A DNA stretch of 37,281 nucleotides, from positions 1 to 37,281 of the forward strand of contig NBLG01000009.1 of assembly GCA_002084435.1 (NCBI GenBank). The letters are read 5' to 3'. Made by a program: the position numbers and the translations under genes. Below the pieces are notes generated by a model. It had not been told where the DNA came from. It was given only the letters and a program-made list of their open reading frames with translations, and did not search any database. Origin of the DNA: Tenericutes bacterium 4572_104. GTDB lineage: Bacteria; Bacillota_I; Bacilli_A; Izemoplasmatales; UBA5603. Shown here one piece after another: positions 1-8,125 of this stretch. Positions within the stretch are counted from its first letter, which is position 1; each line of letters begins with the position of its first letter.

Positions 1-89
1 TTTCTTGCATATGTTTAGTTTTCAAAGACCGTTTTCTTCACGCTTTTCACGCGCTTATATATTTTATCATAGCAAACTTTTTATGTCAA
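1..89 (-). promoter_or_regulatory. Strong promoter and leader, probably of an rRNA operon lying left of the window
   Basis: On the minus strand there is TTGACA (84-89), a 17-base spacer and TAAAAT (61-66), a near-consensus vegetative promoter. The transcript then carries two copies of GCGTGAA and the phrase CTTTGAAAACTAAACA, which closely resembles the 'CTTTGAAAACT' sequence found in leaders and spacers of Firmicute rRNA operons. Transcription runs off the left edge. That an rRNA (16S) or stable-RNA operon follows is inference; no rRNA sequence is inside the window. Positions 90-193 are AT-rich with no gene that I can see. Confidence 0.6.
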
Positions 90-193
90 TAATTATTTAT
101 CGCTTTTTTTGCAATATATTACGAATTTTACTTAGTTAAATATACTATTATATTATTATAAAAATATAATATGTTTTTTTTAGTATTACATTT

Positions 194-225
194 AAAAAAG
201 AGTCAAATTCTAACTTTGACTCTTT
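194..225 (-). terminator. Rho-independent terminator after rseP
   Basis: An 8-bp perfect stem (200-207 with 215-222) and a 7-base loop are followed on the minus strand by a run of T (194-199). It lies just beyond the rseP stop codon and would end the uppS-cdsA-dxr-rseP transcript before the stable-RNA promoter at 61-89. Confidence 0.85.
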
Positions 226-243
226 TATATTTATAACAAAAAC

Positions 244-588
244 TTATTTTAATCCAATTAATCTTAAAATATCATTATATGTAATAAACACTAATAATCC
301 CATTAATAGGAAAAATACGATAGTGTGCAACCAATTTTCAACTTTTTTATTTGGCTTTTTATTAGTAATAGCTTCATAACCAATAAATACCAACCTACCT
401 CCATCAAGCGCAGGAATAGGTAATAAGTTTACAATCCCCAAGTTAACACTTAAAAATCCCGTCCAACTTAAAAGCGATATAATTCCAGCTTCGGCTGCTT
501 TACTAGTCATTGAAAAAATCCCAACAAATCCACTCAAGTCTGAAACTCCTACTTGATCAGATGAAAACATCAACCCAATTGTTTTAAA
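244..588 (-). pseudogene. rseP: RseP site-2 protease, C-terminal piece downstream of an in-frame TGA
   Basis: This stretch continues the reading frame of the piece at 589-1533 after a TGA at 589-591. It encodes the end of the RseP/RasP intramembrane metalloprotease: the SDLSG(F)VGI segment, the conserved NLLPIPALDGGRL motif whose Asp is the third zinc ligand, and two C-terminal membrane helices. The catalytic protein needs both pieces, so as written the gene is split. The first possible starts (TTG 571-573, ATG 568-570) have no Shine-Dalgarno sequence, so independent translation is unlikely. Compared with the family about ten residues seem to be missing right at the TGA, which suggests a small deletion rather than a simple nonsense change. 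Confidence 0.8.
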
Positions 589-1533
589 TCAAGCACTACC
601 AAAGCTACCAAAAAAACTAAATTTCGATGATGCTGATATTCCTATTCTAGTATATAAATAAGGAAATCCTTGAGCATCTAAAACATCAGCCCCATAAACA
701 ACATATTGAAATGTTTTTAGTTTGCCATTTCTTTCAATTACTATTGTAGTTGGATTTTCTTCTGTAGATCCTTCTTTATGAGTATTTGCGTAATCGACAA
801 CATCATCCCAAGTATTCATAACAATTCCATCTATACTAATAATTTTGTCTCCGGATTCTAATTCTGTTTTAATATATAATGGAGTATCTATAACTAATTC
901 ATCTGCATCTGGTGATGAAGTGAATCCCAAGCCATAAAAAACATATTGAGGTTCGATAAATAAAAAGTAAGCTAAAACAAAATTCATTAGAGGCCCACCA
1001 AAAGCTGTAATAAATCTTTGCCATTTTGTTTTATAAGAAAAACTTCTATCTTTTGGAGCTATTTGAATATGATTTTTATCCATAATATACATTGCATTTC
1101 TTTTTACTTCAAATTCATTAATGTATAATTTATTTCCCTCTTCACTAGATAAATCATATTCTTCAATAGTCACTTCTAAATAATCACTATAATTAGGATC
1201 AGTTGTATTTGTTATTATTCTATTAACCAGATTATCTTTGTCAAAGCCCAATCTAACTTTTTGTCCAACTTTAATTACATCTGCCTCTATTTCTTCTCCT
1301 GCCATAGAAACAAATCCACCAAATGGAATTGCACGAATAGAATAACGGGTTTCACCTTTTTTAAAGCTCCAAATACGAGGACCCATACCAAATGAAAATT
1401 CATGACATAATATTCCAGCCCTTTTAGCGAAAAATAAATGCCCCAATTCGTGAATGTTTATTACTAAACTTAGTACAATAAGAAAAATAATAATATTCCA
1501 AACAGTCTGTGTTATTGTTAAAGTAATCATCAT
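589..1533 (-). CDS. rseP: RseP-family site-2 zinc metalloprotease, N-terminal part (gene interrupted)
   Basis: RseP/RasP cuts membrane-embedded substrates such as anti-sigma factors and remnant signal peptides. The N-terminal membrane helix carries the zinc motif HELGH (residues 28-32), followed by the family's GMGPRIW and IPFGGFVSM segments, a long cytoplasmic-type insertion, a second helix with FGGPLMNF and a PDZ-like domain. The start ATG (1531-1533) has GGAG 8 bases upstream. The reading frame stops at TGA 589-591, but the rest of the protein continues in the same frame (244-588). TGA is a normal stop elsewhere in this window, so it is not simply Trp. The gene is last in the uppS-cdsA-dxr-rseP unit, 15 bases after dxr. 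Confidence 0.85.
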   Translation of the reverse strand: MMITLTITQTVWNIIIFLIVLSLVINIHELGHLFFAKRAGILCHEFSFGMGPRIWSFKKGETRYSIRAIPFGGFVSMAGEEIEADVIKVGQKVRLGFDKDNLVNRIITNTTDPNYSDYLEVTIEEYDLSSEEGNKLYINEFEVKRNAMYIMDKNHIQIAPKDRSFSYKTKWQRFITAFGGPLMNFVLAYFLFIEPQYVFYGLGFTSSPDADELVIDTPLYIKTELESGDKIISIDGIVMNTWDDVVDYANTHKEGSTEENPTTIVIERNGKLKTFQYVVYGADVLDAQGFPYLYTRIGISASSKFSFFGSFGSA

Positions 1534-1548
1534 ATTGTAAACTCCATT

Positions 1549-2703
1549 CTATTTTTCATACTCTTTATAAATTTGTGCCTTAATTTCTTTATCAATTTCA
1601 ATAATCTCTTCCAAAGAAGGATTAGGAATTATTCTATGTTTCAAAACTGTATTTATTACAATAGTTTCTATTTGTAAAAAACTTATTTTTTTCTTAATAA
1701 ACAATGAAACCGCAGCTTCATTAGCAGCGTTTAAAGCAACTCTTTTACTGCCTCCAATTTTAAAGCATTCTATCGCAAGCTTTAATAAAGGATATCTTTC
1801 ATAATTAATTGGCTCAAAATGTAATTGACTTAATTTAAAAAAATCAAGTGGTTCTACTAAATTCTCTTTTCTTTTCGGGTAAAACAAAGCATAGCTAATT
1901 GGCAAATGCATATCATGAGTAGACAATTGAGCAATTATTGAATTATCAATAAACTCAACCATTGAATGAATAATACTTTCTCTATGAATAATAGGTTGAA
2001 TTTTATCTATATCTATATCAAATAAATAAGCCGCTTCAATTAATTCAAAACCCTTATTCATCATAGTGGCTGAATCTATAGTTATTTTATTCCCCATTTT
2101 CCAATTAGGATGATTCAAAGCATCTTCTAGAGTAACATTTTTTAATTCTTCTCTTGTCTTATCTCTAAAAGCTCCGCCACTAGCTGTAATAATTAACTTT
2201 TTAATTGTTTTTTTATCTTCACCATTTATCGCTTGCCAAATTGCGTTATGTTCTGAATCTAAAGGATATAAATTAACATGGTGTTCTTCTAATAATTCAT
2301 TAATTAAATGCCCTCCTACAACAAGCGTTTCTTTGTTAGCTAAAAGAATATTTCTATCTATTTTGATTGCTTCAATTGTTGGTTTCAATCCCACCATACC
2401 TACAAGAGCATTAATTAATATTCCATTTTCATCATCCGGATTCAATGTGCTTAATTTAACCAGTCCTTCATCTCCTTCGACAATAGTAACATTCGGAAAA
2501 ACTTCTTTTAATACAGATGCATCACTTTCATTTTTAACCGCAATCATTTGTAACGAAAATCTACTTGCAATTTCGATTAATTTATCCAAATGATTGTATC
2601 CAGAAATCGCAACTAAATTTAATTCTTCTGGATTTTCTTCAATAATTTCAATAGTCTGTGTCCCAATAGAACCTGTAGCTCCTAATAAATAAATATTCTT
2701 CAT
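1549..2703 (-). CDS. dxr: 1-deoxy-D-xylulose 5-phosphate reductoisomerase
   Basis: Dxr converts DXP to 2-C-methyl-D-erythritol 4-phosphate with NADPH, the first committed step of the non-mevalonate isoprenoid pathway. At 384 residues it is family length. The N-terminus shows the NADPH-binding GATGSIGTQT motif (residues 8-17); the metal-binding PLDSEHNAIWQ segment and the TASGGAFRDK loop follow; GSATMMNKGFELIEA-type sequence (DSATMMNKG) marks the second domain. It lies 12 bases after cdsA and beside uppS, which uses the isoprenoid units it makes. The gene ends in TAG. Intact; no oddity. Confidence 0.97.
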   Translation of the reverse strand: MKNIYLLGATGSIGTQTIEIIEENPEELNLVAISGYNHLDKLIEIASRFSLQMIAVKNESDASVLKEVFPNVTIVEGDEGLVKLSTLNPDDENGILINALVGMVGLKPTIEAIKIDRNILLANKETLVVGGHLINELLEEHHVNLYPLDSEHNAIWQAINGEDKKTIKKLIITASGGAFRDKTREELKNVTLEDALNHPNWKMGNKITIDSATMMNKGFELIEAAYLFDIDIDKIQPIIHRESIIHSMVEFIDNSIIAQLSTHDMHLPISYALFYPKRKENLVEPLDFFKLSQLHFEPINYERYPLLKLAIECFKIGGSKRVALNAANEAAVSLFIKKKISFLQIETIVINTVLKHRIIPNPSLEEIIEIDKEIKAQIYKEYEK

Positions 2704-2715
2704 AATAGAGCTCCT

Positions 2716-3522
2716 TTAGAATACAATTATAGCTAACATTAAAAAAATAGCAGCAAACATACTAGAATCAAAACGATCTAATACGCCTCCGTGTCCTGGA
2801 AATAAATTGGAATAATCTTTAATATTAACTTCACGTTTAAATTTAGATGCAATTAAATCTCCTATTTGTGAAATACAAGATAAAGCTATAGATAATAATA
2901 TAATATAAATATAATCAAAGGTAAATACTTCGAAAAAATATCCATACAGAGAAGCTATAATAGTTCCAAAAATCATTCCTCCTATAGCTCCTTCAATACT
3001 TTTTTTAGGAGAAATATGTACTGCTAAACGATGTCTTCCAAACTGGACACCAATAAAATAAGCAAAAACATCAGTTACCATAGATACTAATAATAAGTAT
3101 ATAATTAGATTAATATCGATTTTTCTAAGATAAGCAAAAGCGATAAATCCTAAACTTGTATAAAATATTGTTAAAATTTGATTAGAAAAATCAAATCTAG
3201 TAAATTCTTTTATACTAATAAATAAGAACGTATAAATTAAAATAATACCTAATAAAAAAACAAAAATGTATTTATAAAAAATAATTCGATCAAAAAATAT
3301 TACACTTAAGCCACTAAAGATACCAGTCATAATAACAGCTGTATAATCAAACCATCTAATCGTCTTGTTGTTTCTTGACATTTTAGTGAATTCGTAAGAT
3401 GCAACTAAAGATAACAAAACACAAAAGCCTGAAAATAAGAAAGCTAATTCCCCTTCTCCAAAATAAATAAGTAGCCCTAATACAATTGTCAATATTGTTC
3501 CTGTAATAATCCGTTTTTTCAT
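2716..3522 (-). CDS. cdsA: Phosphatidate cytidylyltransferase (CDP-diglyceride synthase)
   Basis: CdsA makes CDP-diacylglycerol from phosphatidate and CTP, the branch point for phospholipid synthesis, in the membrane. The 268-residue protein has about eight hydrophobic helices, and its C-terminus holds the family signature SKFKRE..IKDYS..FPGHGGVLDRFDS with the conserved K-D and HGG..DR.D residues. Its ATG overlaps the TGA of uppS (ATGA), which implies translational coupling. Same order as in most Firmicutes. Confidence 0.97.
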   Translation of the reverse strand: MKKRIITGTILTIVLGLLIYFGEGELAFLFSGFCVLLSLVASYEFTKMSRNNKTIRWFDYTAVIMTGIFSGLSVIFFDRIIFYKYIFVFLLGIILIYTFLFISIKEFTRFDFSNQILTIFYTSLGFIAFAYLRKIDINLIIYLLLVSMVTDVFAYFIGVQFGRHRLAVHISPKKSIEGAIGGMIFGTIIASLYGYFFEVFTFDYIYIILLSIALSCISQIGDLIASKFKREVNIKDYSNLFPGHGGVLDRFDSSMFAAIFLMLAIIVF

Positions 3523-4250
3523 TGTTTTTTCAACCCTCCGAATCTACGGTTTCTATGATTGAATTCAATAATTGCTTTTTCTAAATCTTTTTTTGAAAAA
3601 GCAGGCCAATATGTTTTACAAAAATACAATTCTGCGTAAGCTGCTTGCCATAATAGAAAATTGCTTAACCGAATTTCTCCACTTGGTCTTATCAACAAAT
3701 CTAATTTTGGTAAATCTTTAGTATAGAGATATTGTTCAATATGTTTAGGCTCAATTTCTTCAGGTTTTATTTTTTTGTCCAATACATCTGTCGCAATATG
3801 TTTCACAGCTTCAGTTATTTCAATATGAGATCCATAATCAAAACATATGTTTAATATTATTCCTTTACGATCTTTGGTATTTTCTGTTATGCGGTTTAAA
3901 ATATCAATGTTTTCTTTACTTAGCTGAGTTTTTCTACCAGAAAAAATAACTTTAACATCATAATCTTTAAAATCATCTTTAAATTTTTTTTCAAATTCAC
4001 CTGGCAATTTCATTAAATAGTCTACTTCTGATTTTGGTCTTGACCAATTTTCAGTAGAAAATGCATAAACACTTAATGCTTTAATTCCTAATTCAGATGC
4101 AGCTAAAGTGATTTTTCTTATATTTTCAACTCCGGCAGAATGGCCAAATGTTCTTGGCATATATCTTTTTTTTGCCCATCTACCATTACCATCAAGAATA
4201 ATAGCTACATGTTTTGGTATTTTAAGTTTTTCTATCTTTTTATTTTTCAT
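3519..4250 (-). CDS. uppS: Isoprenyl transferase / undecaprenyl diphosphate synthase
   Basis: UppS is a cis-prenyltransferase adding isopentenyl units to farnesyl diphosphate to make the undecaprenyl carrier lipid. The 243-residue protein has the diphosphate-binding DGNGRWAKKR motif (catalytic Asp20), SVYAFSTENW, and the C-terminal RPSGEIRLSNFLLWQ and RRFGG motifs. It ends in TGA overlapping the cdsA ATG. If the host is wall-less, the enzyme may serve another polyprenol; that is inference. A -10-like TATAAT sits about 25 bases upstream, after the frr terminator. Confidence 0.97.
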   Translation of the reverse strand: MKNKKIEKLKIPKHVAIILDGNGRWAKKRYMPRTFGHSAGVENIRKITLAASELGIKALSVYAFSTENWSRPKSEVDYLMKLPGEFEKKFKDDFKDYDVKVIFSGRKTQLSKENIDILNRITENTKDRKGIILNICFDYGSHIEITEAVKHIATDVLDKKIKPEEIEPKHIEQYLYTKDLPKLDLLIRPSGEIRLSNFLLWQAAYAELYFCKTYWPAFSKKDLEKAIIEFNHRNRRFGGLKKQ

Positions 4251-4274
4251 AAATTACACCTATCTAACATTAAG

Positions 4275-4280
4275 ATTATA
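4275..4280 (-). promoter_or_regulatory. Possible -10 box of a uppS promoter
   Basis: TATAAT on the minus strand lies between the terminator after frr and the uppS start; I see no good -35 at 16-18 bases. The gap 4251-4324 is otherwise AT-rich. It suggests that uppS-cdsA-dxr-rseP forms its own transcription unit. Confidence 0.4.
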
Positions 4281-4318
4281 CTATATTTTTTGTGAATATT
4301 CTATGATTTTTGTTTGTT

Positions 4319-4350
4319 ATAAAAATATAAGACTATTTCTAGTCTTATAT
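4319..4350 (-). terminator. Hairpin terminator overlapping the frr stop codon
   Basis: An 11-bp perfect stem (4325-4335 with 4340-4350) with a 4-base loop contains the frr stop codon (4345-4347) and is followed on the minus strand by ATTTTTAT. It should end or attenuate the pyrH-frr transcript before uppS. Confidence 0.7.
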
Positions 4351-4902
4351 GCTCATAATGTCTTTTTCTTTTATTTTAAAATCTTCCTCAATTTTATTTG
4401 TAAACTTATCTGTAAGTTTTTGAATCTCATCTTCATAATACTTTAAATCGTCTTCTGTAATTTGAGAATCCTTTTCCATTTTCTTAAAATGTTGAATTGC
4501 ATCTCTTCTTATATTTCTTATTGCGACTTTGCATTCCTCTGCCATTTTATGAATAGATTTTACAGAATTGCGTCTATTTTCTTCAGTTTGAGGAGGTAAA
4601 ATAATTCTAATTCCTATTCCATCATTCATTGGAGTAACTCCCAAATTAGCCGCAAATATTGCACGTTCAATTTGATTGATTAATGATTTATCATAAGGTT
4701 TTATATAAATTTGTGTTGCTTCTGGAACAGAAATACTGGCTACTTGATTAATTGGTGATTCAACTCCATAATAATCTATTGTCACTCTATCAAGCATTTT
4801 AGGATTTGCTCTACCACTTCTTACAGTAGAAAATTCTCTATGTAATGCTATTAAAGTATGTTCCATTTTTTCTTCAGCTTCTAATAAAATTGTTTCAGGC
4901 AT
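4345..4902 (-). CDS. frr: Ribosome recycling factor
   Basis: RRF, with EF-G, splits the post-termination ribosome. Length 185 residues is exactly the family's. The three-helix bundle is recognisable from the start (ETILLEAEEKMEHT..L..EFSTVRSGRANPKML), through VDYYG-like TIDYYGVESPINQVASISVPE and the central domain TMNDGIGIRIILPPQTEENRR, to the lysine-rich last helix. It follows pyrH by 5 bases with an RBS within the pyrH end. Intact. Confidence 0.98.
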   Translation of the reverse strand: MPETILLEAEEKMEHTLIALHREFSTVRSGRANPKMLDRVTIDYYGVESPINQVASISVPEATQIYIKPYDKSLINQIERAIFAANLGVTPMNDGIGIRIILPPQTEENRRNSVKSIHKMAEECKVAIRNIRRDAIQHFKKMEKDSQITEDDLKYYEDEIQKLTDKFTNKIEEDFKIKEKDIMSI

Positions 4903-4907
4903 AAGTT

Positions 4908-5630
4908 TTACTCCTCTCCATTCGAAATTTTAGTACCTATATTTTCACCTAATATAGCTTTTTTAATATTTCCTGGTTTATTCATATCAAAAACAAATAT
5001 ATCTATTTTGTTATCTCTGCACATTGCGGCAGCTGTAGAATCAATTACATTTAATTGTTTCTCTAATAATTCAGTATGTGTTAAAACTGTATATTTTTTT
5101 GCGTTTTTATATTTTCTTGGATCTTTATCGTATACTCCATCCGTCCCATTTTTAGCCATATATATAGTTGTAGCTCCAAGTTCTGCAGCTCTTAAAGCAG
5201 CTGTTGTATCAGTAGAAAAATATGGATTTCCTGTCCCTCCACCAAAAATAACAATTCGTTCTTTTTGGAAATGAGATAAAGCTTTTCTTCTTATATATGG
5301 TTCTGCAACTTCTGGAATGTTTAAAGAAGTCATTACTCTTGTTTTAACACCTAAAGACTCTAAAGAATTTTGTAAGGCTAATGCATTTAAAATGGTACCT
5401 ATCATTCCCATATAATCTGCACTACTGCGTTCAATTCCCATTTCAGTTGCTAGTTTTCCACGAAAAATATTTCCGCCACCAACTATTACACCTATTTCAC
5501 AAAGCCCTAAATCATATGCGTCTTTAATTTCATTAGCAATGTTTTTAACAGTTTTAGGATTGATTCCTATTCCATCACCACCAGCAAGAGCTTCCCCACT
5601 GATTTTAATCATTACCCTTCTCTTTGTCAT
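4908..5630 (-). CDS. pyrH: UMP kinase
   Basis: PyrH phosphorylates UMP to UDP; it is the bacterial amino-acid-kinase-fold enzyme, hexameric and regulated by GTP and UTP. The 240 residues contain [10 protein letters not shown] at the N-terminus, [11 protein letters not shown] (phosphate binding), [16 protein letters not shown] and [20 protein letters not shown] precedes the ATG at a normal distance. It sits between tsf and frr in the usual Firmicute order. It links pyrimidine salvage (Upp in this window) to UDP/UTP supply. Confidence 0.97.
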   Translation of the reverse strand: MTKRRVMIKISGEALAGGDGIGINPKTVKNIANEIKDAYDLGLCEIGVIVGGGNIFRGKLATEMGIERSSADYMGMIGTILNALALQNSLESLGVKTRVMTSLNIPEVAEPYIRRKALSHFQKERIVIFGGGTGNPYFSTDTTAALRAAELGATTIYMAKNGTDGVYDKDPRKYKNAKKYTVLTHTELLEKQLNVIDSTAAAMCRDNKIDIFVFDMNKPGNIKKAILGENIGTKISNGEE

Positions 5631-5653
5631 AACTTCCTCCTTCGGATGATAAA

Positions 5654-5680
5654 TAAAAAGGACATACTATGCCCTTTAAT
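5654..5680 (-). terminator. Hairpin after tsf, possible weak terminator
   Basis: On the minus strand AAAGGGCATA and TATGTCCTTT can pair (one G-T pair) with a very short loop, followed by TTTT. It lies right after the tsf stop and before pyrH, so it may reduce read-through into pyrH-frr. Confidence 0.5.
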
Positions 5681-6570
5681 TATTTAGCTTGTTTCATAAC
5701 TTCTTCTACAAAATTATCTTCTTTTTTCTCAATACCTTCTCCAACCGCCAAACGTTTAAATAAGGCAACTGTTGCACCTGTCATTTTTAAATATTGTTCT
5801 ACTGTTTTATCTGTTTCTTTAACATATTCTTGGTTTAATAAGCATATTGATTTTAAGTTTTTATTTAATCTTCCAATAACCATTTTTTCAATAATGTTTT
5901 CTGGCTTTGGTTTAGCTGATTCAGCATTTTCATTCAAAGCTTCTTTTGTTAACACTTCTTTTTCATGCTCTAATACTGCAGCTGGAATATCTTCTTTTTG
6001 AACATATTTAGGGTTAGAAGCTGCAACTTGCATAGCTATATTTTTTGCAATTTCAAAATCAGCATTATTTAAAATAGTTAATACTGCAATTTTTCCTCCC
6101 ATATGAATATATTCACCAAATAATTGATTATCTTCTTTTGTGAAAGCTGAAAATCTTCTAAAAGTTAAATTTTCTCCAATTGCTGAAACTTGTTCTAATA
6201 AGAATTCTTTTAATGGCTTACCATCAATTTTAACTTCTTTAGCTTCTTCTTCTGTGGTTGCTTCACTTTCTAATAATGCATCACCAATTTTATTTACCAA
6301 AGAAATAAATTTTTCATTTTTTGCCACAAAATCAGTTTCACAATTTAATTCAAATATAATTGCTTTGTTCCCATTTGTTTTAACTGAGCATATTCCCTCA
6401 GCCGCTACTCTTGAAGCTTTTTTGGCAGCTTTAGAAATTCCTTTTTCTCTTAACCAATCTATTGCTTGTTCTATATTACCTTCAGTTGCAACTAATGCTT
6501 TTTTACAATCCATCATACCAGCACCAGTTTTTTCTCTTAATTGTTTCACTAAACTCGCTGTAATTTGCAT
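5680..6570 (-). CDS. tsf: Elongation factor Ts
   Basis: EF-Ts is the guanine nucleotide exchange factor of EF-Tu. The 296-residue protein begins with the UBA-like domain (ASLVKQLREKTGAGMMDCKKAL), then the conserved EF-Tu contact TDFVAKNEKF, and two subdomains (IHMGGKIAVL..., AMQVAASNPKYV) with a coiled-coil-like part near the end. Start ATG has AGGAGG upstream. It follows rpsB as usual, but a terminator and a promoter-like element separate them. Confidence 0.97.
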   Translation of the reverse strand: MQITASLVKQLREKTGAGMMDCKKALVATEGNIEQAIDWLREKGISKAAKKASRVAAEGICSVKTNGNKAIIFELNCETDFVAKNEKFISLVNKIGDALLESEATTEEEAKEVKIDGKPLKEFLLEQVSAIGENLTFRRFSAFTKEDNQLFGEYIHMGGKIAVLTILNNADFEIAKNIAMQVAASNPKYVQKEDIPAAVLEHEKEVLTKEALNENAESAKPKPENIIEKMVIGRLNKNLKSICLLNQEYVKETDKTVEQYLKMTGATVALFKRLAVGEGIEKKEDNFVEEVMKQAK

Positions 6571-6598
6571 TTTTTCCTCCTATTTATATATCATTATA

Positions 6599-6627
6599 AT
6601 ATTATCATATTTTATTATTCAATACAA
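6599..6627 (-). promoter_or_regulatory. Likely promoter of tsf
   Basis: Minus-strand TTGTAT (6622-6627), 17-base spacer, TAATAT (6599-6604); a TATAAT occurs a few bases further on as an alternative -10. It follows the rpsB terminator and would let tsf be transcribed independently. Confidence 0.5.
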
Positions 6628-6644
6628 TATTTTATCTGTTTTCT

Positions 6645-6668
6645 TTAAAAAGGGAGCTATTAGCTCCC
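6645..6668 (-). terminator. Terminator or attenuator between rpsB and tsf
   Basis: GGGAGCT (6662-6668) pairs with AGCTCCC (6652-6658), 7 bp with a short loop, followed by TTTTTAA on the minus strand, directly after rpsB. Confidence 0.8.
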
Positions 6669-6673
6669 ATGTA

Positions 6674-7789
6674 TTACATTACTTTTTTGATTTCTGCGAT
6701 TAATTCAGCTTTTCTTAGTTTTGAATAACCAGATAATCCGTTTTCTTTAGCTAATTTTCTTAAATTAGTAACTGTCATTGATTCTAAATCTAATTCTGAT
6801 TTAACTTTTGATTCAGCTTCAATTTTTGGTTCTAGTTTTACTTCAGACTTAGGCGTTGGTTTAACAACTTTTTTTGCTTCATCTTTAGGTTCTGGTTTTA
6901 CTTCAGACTTAGGTGTTGATTTAACAACTTTTTTCGCTTCATCTTTAGGTGCTGTAACAGGTTCTACTGGTTTTACTTTTTTATTTTCTGATTTAACTTT
7001 AATAATTACTTTTTTATTTTCAGCTTTTTCTTCAACCTTTTTAACAGTAGTTTTAACTGCTGTCTCAGTAACTTTTATATTCTTTTTCGCTTCTTCTTTT
7101 TCTATAATACCATTTCTAGCTTCTACAACTGCATCCGCCATTTTTCCAACAATTAAACGCACTGAACGAAGTGCATCATCATTTGCAGGAATAATATAGT
7201 CAACATCATCTGGATCACAGTTTGTGTCTACTATTCCAAATACAGGTATATGTAATTTTCTAGCTTCTAATATTGCATTTCTTTCTTTTCTTGGATCAAT
7301 TATAAAGATAGCTTGAGGAATTTTGCGCATATCTTTGATACCACCTAAGAATTTTTCTAAACGTGCCATATCTTTTCTTAAGCCAATTACTTCTTTTTTA
7401 GGAAGAACATCAAATGTTCCATCGCTTTCCATTTTATAAAGATCATGCAATTTTTTAATTGAACGTTTAATTGTTTTGAAGTTAGTTAACGTTCCTCCTA
7501 ACCATCTTTGATTTACATAAAATTGTCCAGTTCTTATAGCTGCATCTTTAACTGGTTCTTGAGATTGTTTTTTTGTCCCAACAAATAATACTTGACCACC
7601 TTCTGATACTATATCAAATAAGGCTTTGTAAGCTACGTCGATTAAATCACTAGTTTTTTGTAAATCGATAATATGGATACCATTTCTAGAAGTGTAAATG
7701 TACTTAGCCATTTTTGGATTCCATCTTCTAGTTTGATGCCCAAAGTGTACCCCTGCTTCAAGCAGAGATTTCATTGATAATACTCCCAT
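6674..7789 (-). CDS. rpsB: Ribosomal protein S2 with a long repeat-rich C-terminal extension and SAP/Rho-N-like domain
   Basis: Residues 1-232 are a complete S2 ([37 protein letters not shown]-like [31 protein letters not shown]). The usual protein ends near 230-260; here about 140 residues follow. Residues 233-334 are a Lys/Glu/Val/Pro-rich, presumably disordered linker with two tandem 20-residue repeats (281-300, 301-320). Residues 335-371 ([20 protein letters not shown] then [10 protein letters not shown]) resemble the SAP/Rho-N helix-extended-loop-helix nucleic-acid-binding fold. Start ATG has AAAGGAGG 8 bases upstream. The tail's function is unknown; RNA or DNA binding is inference. Confidence 0.95.
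   Translation of the reverse strand: MGVLSMKSLLEAGVHFGHQTRRWNPKMAKYIYTSRNGIHIIDLQKTSDLIDVAYKALFDIVSEGGQVLFVGTKKQSQEPVKDAAIRTGQFYVNQRWLGGTLTNFKTIKRSIKKLHDLYKMESDGTFDVLPKKEVIGLRKDMARLEKFLGGIKDMRKIPQAIFIIDPRKERNAILEARKLHIPVFGIVDTNCDPDDVDYIIPANDDALRSVRLIVGKMADAVVEARNGIIEKEEAKKNIKVTETAVKTTVKKVEEKAENKKVIIKVKSENKKVKPVEPVTAPKDEAKKVVKSTPKSEVKPEPKDEAKKVVKPTPKSEVKLEPKIEAESKVKSELDLESMTVTNLRKLAKENGLSGYSKLRKAELIAEIKKVM
6830..6949 (-). repeat. Two tandem 60-bp repeats coding the S2 tail
   Basis: Units 6890-6949 and 6830-6889 encode [10 protein letters not shown](S/P)TPKSEV and differ at few positions. Such in-frame tandem repeats expand and contract by slippage, so tail length may vary between strains. Confidence 0.85.
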
Positions 7790-7888
7790 TTTAAAATCCT
7801 CCTTTTGATTTCTGCCTCCACTTAATCAACGCTATTATCACCCATAGGCTCACGATAAATCACTCATAAGTGTGTGTATTTTTACGGC
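7790..7888 (-). promoter_or_regulatory. Structured 5' leader of rpsB
   Basis: About 100 bases separate the promoter from the rpsB start. On the minus strand the leader has a small hairpin (CACT..AGTG, near 7861-7875) and a longer imperfect stem-loop with CTAT..ATAG at its core (about 7825-7855), flanked by further pairing (TTATCG with TGATTAA). Ribosomal protein leaders of this size are often autoregulatory sites; binding of S2 is inference. I do not recognise a named RNA family. Confidence 0.4.
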
Positions 7889-7894
7889 TTATAT

Positions 7895-7923
7895 ATTTTA
7901 CCAAATTTAAGCGAAGAAATCAA
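7895..7923 (-). promoter_or_regulatory. Promoter of rpsB
   Basis: TTGATT (7918-7923), 17-base spacer, TAAAAT (7895-7900) on the minus strand. The gap 7924-8090 between it and the dut terminator is AT-rich; I see nothing coding in it. Confidence 0.7.
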
Positions 7924-8090
7924 GGAAAACATGCGGCAATCATAAAAGTTTATATAATTCACTTAAAGGTTAGTAAATAAAGCATTAAAACCATGATTTA
8001 TTAACATTAATTGTTATTTTTAAGTTTAAATTTGATTATTAAAATATCTTAATAATTGTTATTAAATTATATAATTTGTTTTTAATGCAT

Positions 8091-8125
8091 AAAAAAAGGA
8101 TTTAGCTCCCTGTAGAACCAAATCC
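8091..8125 (-). terminator. Terminator overlapping the end of dut
   Basis: GGATTT (8120-8125) pairs with AAATCC (8098-8103), extended inward by GTTC/GAGC, and is followed by seven T (8091-8097). The stem includes the last dut codons and the stop, and closes the upp-atp-dut operon. Confidence 0.85.

Noticed and set aside
589..591. TGA in rseP as a Trp or selenocysteine codon
   Set aside because: TGA is used as a normal stop many times in the window, no recoding hairpin is obvious, and residues around it seem to be missing.
4108..4446. Plus-strand frame of about 112 codons opposite uppS and frr
   Set aside because: It is rich in Phe/Leu/Ile as expected from the antisense of AT-rich genes and runs through a terminator; other plus-strand frames opposite tsf, atpB, ffh and prmC were rejected for the same reason.
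7924..8090. AT-rich gap between dut and rpsB as a possible origin or attachment site
   Set aside because: No repeats, DnaA-box clusters or tRNA-like ends are visible.
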